Part shown: piece after piece, positions 58,954 through 64,000 of the stretch | Numbering within the stretch: position 1 is the first letter of the stretch | Layout: each line of letters starts with the position of its first letter | From: Candidatus Kaistia colombiensis | GTDB taxonomy: Bacteria; Pseudomonadota; Alphaproteobacteria; Rhizobiales; Kaistiaceae | Reading direction: 5' to 3' | Assembly (NCBI GenBank): GCA_029203105.1 | Contig: CP119318.1 | Coordinates: 1,316,501 to 1,380,500, forward strand | Length of the DNA stretch: 64,000 nucleotides | Program-made: the position numbers and the translations under genes | The notes under the pieces: generated by a model | What the model was told of the DNA's origin: nothing | The model's database searches: none | The model's input: only the letters and a program-made list of their open reading frames with translations

Positions 58954-58982
58954 GGGAGCCGGCGCGACGCCGGCTCCCGGTT
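58954..58982. terminator. Hairpin between convergent YcgJ-like and aldehyde dehydrogenase genes
   Basis: Ten-pair stem GGGAGCCGGC (58954-58963) with GCCGGCTCCC (58969-58978) around GCGAC. Moderate T content follows on the plus side (GGTTTCG). Located five bases from the dehydrogenase stop, it likely acts for both directions. Confidence 0.75.
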
Positions 58983-58986
58983 TCGA

Positions 58987-60417
58987 TCAGGCCGCCTCGT
59001 AGCCGAGGATGCCCTTGGTCTCGAGGAAGTCCTCGAGGCCGTATTCGGCATATTCGCGGCCATTGCCGGACTGCTTGTAGCCGCCGAACGGGATGCCGGA
59101 ATCCCAGGCCGGATAGTTGATGTGGACGGCGCCCGCCCGCATCTTGGTGGCGGCGTCGCGCGCGGTCTGCAGATCGGCCGACTGGATGTAGGCGGCGAGG
59201 CCGTACACCGTGTTGTTAGCCTCCTCGATCGCCTCTTCGACGCTGTCATAGGGCAGGATCGACAGCACCGGCCCGAAGATTTCTTCACGCGCGATGCGCA
59301 TTTCAGGCGTCACATTGGCGAAGACGGTCGGGCGGATGTAGTAGCCGCGGTTGAGATCGGCCGGGCGGCCGGGACCACCGGCGACCAGCGTCGCGCCCTC
59401 GGCGATGCCGCTCTCGATCAGGCCCTGGATCTTGTCGTACTGCACCTGGCTGACGACGGGGCCGAGCTTGGTGTTCGGGGCATCGGCCGGACCGACGACG
59501 AAACTCTCGGCCGCCGCGCGAGCGTAGCCGATCACCTCGTCCTGGCGCTCGCGCGGCACGAACATGCGCGTCGGCGCATTGCAGGACTGGCCGCTATTGC
59601 CGAAGCAATTGGCGACGCCCTTCGGCACGGCGACGGAGAAGTCGACGTCCGGGAACAGGATGTTGGCCGACTTGCCGCCCAGCTCCTGCGCCACGCGCTT
59701 CACTGTCTCGGCGGCGGCCTTGGCCACCAGGATGCCGGCGCGGGTCGAACCGGTGAACGACATCATGTCGATGTCGGGATGGCTCGAAAGCGCCTCGCCG
59801 ACCGTCGGTCCGTCGCCATTGACCAGATTGAACACGCCGGCCGGGACGCCGGCCTCGTCGAGGATTTCGGCGAAGATGATGGCGTCGAGCGGCGCGATCT
59901 CGCTCGGCTTCAGCACCATGGTGCAGCCGGCGGCGAGCGCCGGGCCGACCTTGCAGGTGATCTGGTTCAGCGGCCAGTTCCACGGCGTGATCAGGCCGAC
60001 GACGCCGATCGGTTCCTTGACCACCAGCGACGTGCCCTTGGCGTGCTGGAACGAAAAGTCCTTCAGCACCTCGATGATCTTTTCGAGATGGGCGCGGCCG
60101 ATGCCGACCTGGCTGTCGAGCGCGAACGGACGCGGCGCGCCCATCTCGCGCGAGACGGCATAGGCCAGATCATTGGCCCGCTTATTGTAGACGGCGAGAA
60201 TGCTGCGAAGCAGGTCGAGGCGTTCGGCCGGGCGCGTGAAGCCGAAGCTGGCAAAGGCGCGCTTGGCGGCGGCGACCGCCTTGTCGACATCGGCCTTCGA
60301 ACCCAGCGAAATCTGCGCGAAGGCATCCTCGTTGGAGGGATCGATCACGTCGATGACTTTCGGCACCACCGGGTCGACCCAGGCGCCGTCGATATAGAAT
60401 TGCAGATCGTGCGACAT
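58987..60417 (-). CDS. Aldehyde dehydrogenase, NAD(P)-dependent
   Basis: 476 residues. NAD-binding and catalytic blocks: TPWNWPLNQITCKVGPALAAGCT, the GSTRAG nucleotide loop, ELGGKSANI with the general-base glutamate, GNSGQSCNAPTRMFV with the catalytic cysteine, and EEIFGPVLSILPYDS. It oxidises an aldehyde to the acid; the subfamily is broad. ATG 60417 gives MSHDLQFYIDGAWVDP. A hydratase-like gene lies upstream in the same orientation, 122 bases away, so both may share a pathway. Confidence 0.92.
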   Translation of the reverse strand: MSHDLQFYIDGAWVDPVVPKVIDVIDPSNEDAFAQISLGSKADVDKAVAAAKRAFASFGFTRPAERLDLLRSILAVYNKRANDLAYAVSREMGAPRPFALDSQVGIGRAHLEKIIEVLKDFSFQHAKGTSLVVKEPIGVVGLITPWNWPLNQITCKVGPALAAGCTMVLKPSEIAPLDAIIFAEILDEAGVPAGVFNLVNGDGPTVGEALSSHPDIDMMSFTGSTRAGILVAKAAAETVKRVAQELGGKSANILFPDVDFSVAVPKGVANCFGNSGQSCNAPTRMFVPRERQDEVIGYARAAAESFVVGPADAPNTKLGPVVSQVQYDKIQGLIESGIAEGATLVAGGPGRPADLNRGYYIRPTVFANVTPEMRIAREEIFGPVLSILPYDSVEEAIEEANNTVYGLAAYIQSADLQTARDAATKMRAGAVHINYPAWDSGIPFGGYKQSGNGREYAEYGLEDFLETKGILGYEAA

Positions 60418-60539
60418 CGAAATCCTCCCGTTTGTCCTGTTGGCTTATAGTTTGGCGACGGACCGTCCGATGTTCAACCGGATATCGCGTCACTCTCCGC
60501 CTGGGTGGCGTTTGTCGGCCGCGGAAGGGGCGGGGGGCT

Positions 60540-61310
60540 TCAGCTGAAGCTGGCGCGGGCCCGGCCGATCGGGCCGAAATCGACCTCCAGCTGCTGTCCT
60601 GGCAGCACTTGCAGGATCGGCGTGCAGGATCCGGTGGCGACGAGGTCGCCGGCATAAAGGCGTTGCCCCTGCAGGGCGAGTTCCTTGGCCAGCCAGGCGA
60701 CCGCGTCGAGCGGATGGCCGCATATCGTGCTCGCGGCAGCCCGCGCGACCTCCCGGCCGTTGATCCGGGCGGTGACGAGGATGCGGTCGAGTTCCATCAG
60801 GTCCGGTGATGCCGCGTGCGGGCCGCAAAGCGTGGCGACGTGAAGCGCGAAATCGGCAGAGGCGCCGAAATCGTCGCGCGGGGGATGCTGGGTGCGTCGG
60901 CCGAGCAGCCCGATCGCCGGCTGGCAGGCAACGATGGCGTTGGCGGCCGTCACGCGGTCGATCGGCTCGCCATCGCCGGGAAAGACGCGGCCGAGCTGGA
61001 AGACGAACTCGCACTGCGCGCCGACGATTCCCTTTGGCAGGTGGTAGAGCACGCGATCCGGTCCATGCGCATTGTTGGCGATCGGCCCGAAGATCGGCTG
61101 CCGCAAGCCGAGGCTGCCGCGGCATATCGGATTGGTTCCAACCAGCGCGTAGCCATCGAGGTCGGTGCAGAACGCATCGAGCGCCGCGGACTGCAGCGCC
61201 CGTGCCTCGACGGGGCCGTCAATGTCGTCGAGCGGGAGCTCCGACACGATCCCCAGCGCGCGATTGGCGGCGAGGGCGGTGGCGAGCTTTCCGAGATCAC
61301 CCGGCTTCAT
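60540..61310 (-). CDS. 2-keto-4-pentenoate hydratase/FAH-family protein
   Basis: 256 residues from ATG 61310. It shows the MhpD-type core: YALVGTNPICRGSLGLRQPIFGPI, QCEFVFQLGRVFPG, then FALHVATLCGPHAAS and LYAGDLVATGSCTPILQVLPGQQLEVDFG. These enzymes hydrate 2-hydroxypentadienoate-like acids in aromatic meta-cleavage, or decarboxylate 4-oxalocrotonate. No dioxygenase or aldolase gene is nearby, so the pathway is not fixed. Confidence 0.85.
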   Translation of the reverse strand: MKPGDLGKLATALAANRALGIVSELPLDDIDGPVEARALQSAALDAFCTDLDGYALVGTNPICRGSLGLRQPIFGPIANNAHGPDRVLYHLPKGIVGAQCEFVFQLGRVFPGDGEPIDRVTAANAIVACQPAIGLLGRRTQHPPRDDFGASADFALHVATLCGPHAASPDLMELDRILVTARINGREVARAAASTICGHPLDAVAWLAKELALQGQRLYAGDLVATGSCTPILQVLPGQQLEVDFGPIGRARASFS

Positions 61311-61334
61311 GATTTCACCTCTCACAAGGTTCAA

Positions 61335-61577
61335 TCAGACAGAGTCGCGCGGCATTTCAAGTCGAAAAAAGAGCAATAGATGTAAATTTATGAAAACGAA
61401 TCCGTTTTGTATGATATTTTTATACTGTTGCTGCGCCAGTTCAATCGAGAACCTATGCGGCTCGACCTATCTTGCTCCGTCGCAGCGACGGCGCCGCCGA
61501 TCTCCGGGCCCGGTCTTTCCGACCCTGGCGCTCGGCGCGAAGCGCATTCGCATGCCGACCGGACAAGGATTGGAATC
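61335..61577. other. Intergenic region between hydratase and small ORF
   Basis: No gene supported. The first ~100 bases are AT-rich (TTTATGAAAACG, TTTTTATACTG), fitting the hydratase promoter and perhaps the kdp-side promoter. The rest is GC-rich. Confidence 0.4.
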
Positions 61578-61796
61578 ATGCAGCTTCGCAGTTCTTTCGA
61601 CGTCTCGCCCGCCAGCCAGCGCTGGCACGGATCTTCGGCCTCTCGCTCGGCCCTCGCCGACGGACGACGCCGGCACGCCAGGCTGGCGGCGATGGCTCGC
61701 CATCACCCGGAAGAGCTTGGTGTCGTCCTGCGGCTTGTCGCCGTGATGGCTTTCTTCGGCATCACGGCGACGCTGTTGGCCTGGGTCGCCGGCTGA
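61578..61796 (+). CDS. Small predicted membrane protein upstream of kdp
   Basis: 72 residues from ATG 61578 with AAGGA nine bases before. A basic N-terminus (SQRWHGSSASRSALADGRRRH) precedes one hydrophobic helix (LVAVMAFFGITATLLAWVAG) at the end. No known family. It points at the kdp genes, but 272 bases lie between. Confidence 0.45.
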   Translation: MQLRSSFDVSPASQRWHGSSASRSALADGRRRHARLAAMARHHPEELGVVLRLVAVMAFFGITATLLAWVAG

Positions 61797-62068
61797 AGTC
61801 GAAGTCGCGGGTGCCGCTCGTCCCGGCGAGAGCTCCGGCGGATGGAGCGAACTCGGCGATACGGCGGCGGCTGCCGCGTATTCCTATAGGATTCTTATAT
61901 CTTTGCCCTGTGGCCTCTCTCGAACGGCTATGCGGTTCGGAGCGATATTCAGTCAGGTTCATTCAAGGCAGGCCGGTCCGAACGTAGTCCATGCGTCGGG
62001 TCAGCGCCGCCATGGCGTGTCGCCGACGTAAAACCAGCGACGTCGCCGTGCGAGAATTACAAGGAGCC
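61797..62068. promoter_or_regulatory. Probable kdp promoter region
   Basis: 272 bases upstream of the first kdp-linked ORF. TATTCCTATAGGATTCTTATATCTTTG at about 61878-61904 is the only AT-rich part and the best place for a promoter and KdpE site; it includes the palindrome CCTATAGG. Not provable by eye. Confidence 0.4.
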
Positions 62069-62155
62069 ATGAGTATGGATTTCATCGTCGTCGGGATCGG
62101 CGTTTTGTTCTTCGCCGTTTCTATGGCCTACATAAGACTTTGCCAGAAATTGTAG
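62069..62155 (+). CDS. Tiny one-helix membrane protein preceding kdpF
   Basis: 28 residues with an excellent ribosome site AAGGAG. Sequence is one hydrophobic helix (MDFIVVGIGVLFFAVSMAY) with basic end RLCQK. Its position just before kdpF and the similar size suggest a second KdpF-like accessory peptide for the Kdp ATPase. It is too short for ordinary gene finders. No function is known. Confidence 0.6.
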   Translation: MSMDFIVVGIGVLFFAVSMAYIRLCQKL

Positions 62156-62170
62156 CAGCGGGAGCGGATC

Positions 62171-62260
62171 ATGTTTGTCGATTATGTTCTTGGCGGCGCC
62201 GTGACGGTGTTCCTCCTCGTCTACCTGACCTACGCGCTGGTGCGCCCGGAACGGTTCTGA
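62171..62260 (+). CDS. kdpF: K+-transporting ATPase subunit F
   Basis: 29 residues, one membrane helix: MFVDYVLGGAVTVFLLVYL, ending in YALVRPERF, the canonical KdpF tail. KdpF stabilises the KdpABC potassium ATPase in the inner membrane. It begins 15 bases after the preceding tiny ORF and ends 51 bases before kdpA. Confidence 0.85.
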   Translation: MFVDYVLGGAVTVFLLVYLTYALVRPERF

Positions 62261-62311
62261 TCGCCAGGGCGCGATTTCCCTCCAAGGCGCAATTCTCGGA
62301 AAGCACGTCAA

Positions 62312-64000
62312 ATGACCGTCAACGGTTGGATACAGATCCTGCTCTTCTGCGGGATCATCATCGCGCTCGTGAAGCCGCTCGGCGGTTACATGACGCGCGT
62401 CTTCAATGGAGAGCGCACGATACTCTCCATCCTCTTCGGGCCGCTCGAGCGCGGGCTTTACAAGCTTGCCGGTACCAGCGACCGCGAGGAGCAGCACTGG
62501 ACGACCTATGCGGGCGCCATGCTGCTGTTCAACCTCGCCGGCTTCCTGCTGCTCTATCTGTTGCAGCGCGTGCAGGGCTCGCTGCCGTATAATCCGGCCG
62601 GCATGGGCGCCGTGCCGCCGGAACTCGCCTTCAACACGGCCGCCAGTTTCGTCGCCAACACCAACTGGCAGAACTATGCCGGCGAAAGCACGATGTCCTA
62701 TCTCGTGCAGATGGCCGGACTGAACGTCCAGAATTTCGTCTCGGCCGCGACCGGCATCGCCATCGCCATCGCACTGATCCGCGCCTTTGCGCGCAAGTCA
62801 GGTAAGACGCTCGGCAATTTCTGGGTCGATATCGTCCGCGCGACGCTCTACGTGCTGCTGCCGATCTGCGTCGTCGGCACGCTGGTGCTGGTCTGGCAGG
62901 GCGTGCCGCAGAACCTCAACCCCTATACCGCCGTCACGACGCTCGAAGGCGCGCAGCAGACCATCGCGCAGGGGCCGGTTGCCTCGCAGATGATGATCAA
63001 GCATCTCGGCACCAATGGCGGCGGCTTCTTCAACGCCAATGCCGCGCATCCGTTCGAGAACCCGACCGCTCTCGTCAACCTGATCCACATGGTGATGATC
63101 TTCGCCATCGGCGCGGCGCTGACCAACGTCTTCGGCCGCATGGTTGGCAGCGAACGCCAGGGCTGGGCGATCTTCGCCGCCATGGGCGTGCTGTTCCTGG
63201 CCGGCGTCGTCGTCTGCTATTGGGCCGAGGCGGCGGGCAACCCGCTCGTCCATGCGCTCGGCATCGACGGCGGCAACATGGAAGGCAAGGAGAGCCGCTT
63301 CGGCATCGTGCTCTCGGCGCTGTTCGCCGTCGTCACCACGGCGGCTTCCTGCGGCGCGGTCAACGCCATGCATGACAGCTTCATGGCGCTGGGCGGCATG
63401 ATCCCGATGATCAACATGATGCTGGGCGAGATCATCGTCGGCGGTGTCGGCGCCGGCTTCTACGGCATCCTGCTCTTCATCATCATCGCCATCTTTGTCG
63501 CCGGCCTGATGGTCGGTCGTACGCCGGAATATCTCGGCAAGAAGATCGAGGCCAAGGAGGTCAAGATGGCGATGCTCGCCGTGCTGTGCCTGCCCTTGAC
63601 CATGCTCGGCTTCACGGCGATCGCCATCGTGTTGCCGACCGGCCTGGCGTCGATCGCCAATCCCGGCCCGCACGGCTTCTCCGAGGTGCTCTACGCCTAT
63701 ACCTCGGCGGCGGCCAATAATGGCTCGGCCTTTGGCGGCCTGTCGGGCAACACGCCCTGGTACAACCTGACCATCGGACTTGCCATGTTGATGGGCCGCT
63801 TCCTGGTCATCGTCCCGGCCATGGCGATCGCCGGCTCGCTGGTGACGAAGAAGGTGGTTCCGGCCTCGGCGGGTACCTTCCCGACGGACGGGCCGCTCTT
63901 CGTCGGCCTCCTGGTCGGCGTCATCTTGATCGTCGGCGGCCTGACCTTCTTCCCGGCACTGGCGCTCGGCCCGATCGTCGAGCACCTCGCCATGATCCAG
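62312..64000 (+). CDS. kdpA: K+-transporting ATPase subunit A (3' end outside window)
   Basis: The open frame runs from ATG 62312 to the window edge, 563 codons, so only a few C-terminal residues are missing. KdpA is the potassium-selective channel-like subunit, ten membrane helices. Selectivity loops are visible: AASFVANTNWQNY, KHLGTNGGGFFNANAAHPFENPT, AASCGAVNAMHD, and AYTSAAANNGSAFGGLSGNTPWYN. kdpB and kdpC are expected next, beyond the window. KdpDE control is typical but not seen here. Confidence 0.95.
   Translation, partial: MTVNGWIQILLFCGIIIALVKPLGGYMTRVFNGERTILSILFGPLERGLYKLAGTSDREEQHWTTYAGAMLLFNLAGFLLLYLLQRVQGSLPYNPAGMGAVPPELAFNTAASFVANTNWQNYAGESTMSYLVQMAGLNVQNFVSAATGIAIAIALIRAFARKSGKTLGNFWVDIVRATLYVLLPICVVGTLVLVWQGVPQNLNPYTAVTTLEGAQQTIAQGPVASQMMIKHLGTNGGGFFNANAAHPFENPTALVNLIHMVMIFAIGAALTNVFGRMVGSERQGWAIFAAMGVLFLAGVVVCYWAEAAGNPLVHALGIDGGNMEGKESRFGIVLSALFAVVTTAASCGAVNAMHDSFMALGGMIPMINMMLGEIIVGGVGAGFYGILLFIIIAIFVAGLMVGRTPEYLGKKIEAKEVKMAMLAVLCLPLTMLGFTAIAIVLPTGLASIANPGPHGFSEVLYAYTSAAANNGSAFGGLSGNTPWYNLTIGLAMLMGRFLVIVPAMAIAGSLVTKKVVPASAGTFPTDGPLFVGLLVGVILIVGGLTFFPALALGPIVEHLAMIQ

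Overview
The window looks like chromosome from a GC-rich alphaproteobacterium of the order Hyphomicrobiales (Rhizobiales). This rests on the gene style (LepA, RlmN and PrmB in typical alphaproteobacterial form, DUF1028/Dpp operon, YiaV/YiaW pair, HAE1 RND pump, KdpFA), strongly GC-biased codons, and mosaic palindromic intergenic repeats of the kind known from rhizobia. The genus cannot be fixed from sequence alone.

Region 1 (1-16242) is accessory DNA. It opens with IS481 transposase debris. A large co-directional catabolic block follows: a UgpC/MalK-type ABC ATPase, a Tat-exported solute-binding protein, two permeases, two amidohydrolases (one without the canonical HxH metal motif), an M24-fold protein that appears to have lost metal ligands, and an MFS transporter. 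Then comes a scrapyard of IS3, IS66, a complete IS21 element (istA/istB) inserted into the IS66 tnpA, a tyrosine-recombinase remnant fused to an IS30-like tail, a zinc-ribbon/HTH protein and a frameshifted AlpA-like excisionase. The block ends at a tRNA-Ser(GGA) gene, the usual place for a tRNA-targeted genomic island. The cargo suggests import and hydrolysis of one unidentified C-N compound.

Region 2 (16243-44157) is mostly housekeeping: msrA and a coupled 2-oxoglutarate oxygenase, an old-yellow enzyme, mepA, a 1-Cys peroxiredoxin, a short GreA/GreB-family protein, a family 9 glycosyltransferase, lepA, a LysR regulator, two GNAT enzymes, an orphan TRAP binding protein, a His/Met-rich DUF305 protein, a secreted protein with three Trp/Cys repeats, a YidB-like protein, a low-GC HEPN-like ORF, prmB, an MFS pump with divergent TetR, a chloramphenicol-phosphotransferase-like kinase, rlmN, a LysE exporter, a beta-propeller lactonase, a DUF4118-OpgC fusion, tRNA-Arg(CCG), and a YiaW/YiaV pair. 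Six copies or partial copies of a mosaic palindromic repeat lie between genes; at three of them its CTAG end supplies the stop codon of a neighbouring gene.

Region 3 (44211-52042) is a peptide-type ABC operon (binding protein, two permeases, two ATPases) continuing into a DUF1028 protein and an ArgE-like M20 deacylase, with a divergent XRE-cupin regulator. This looks like uptake and deacylation of N-acylated amino acids or small peptides.

Region 4 (52100-64000) holds an AraC regulator, two small secreted proteins, an RND efflux pair coupled to a YcgJ-like secreted protein, an aldehyde dehydrogenase, a 2-keto-4-pentenoate hydratase-like protein, and the start of a kdp potassium-uptake operon with two tiny membrane ORFs (one is KdpF) before kdpA, which runs off the window end.
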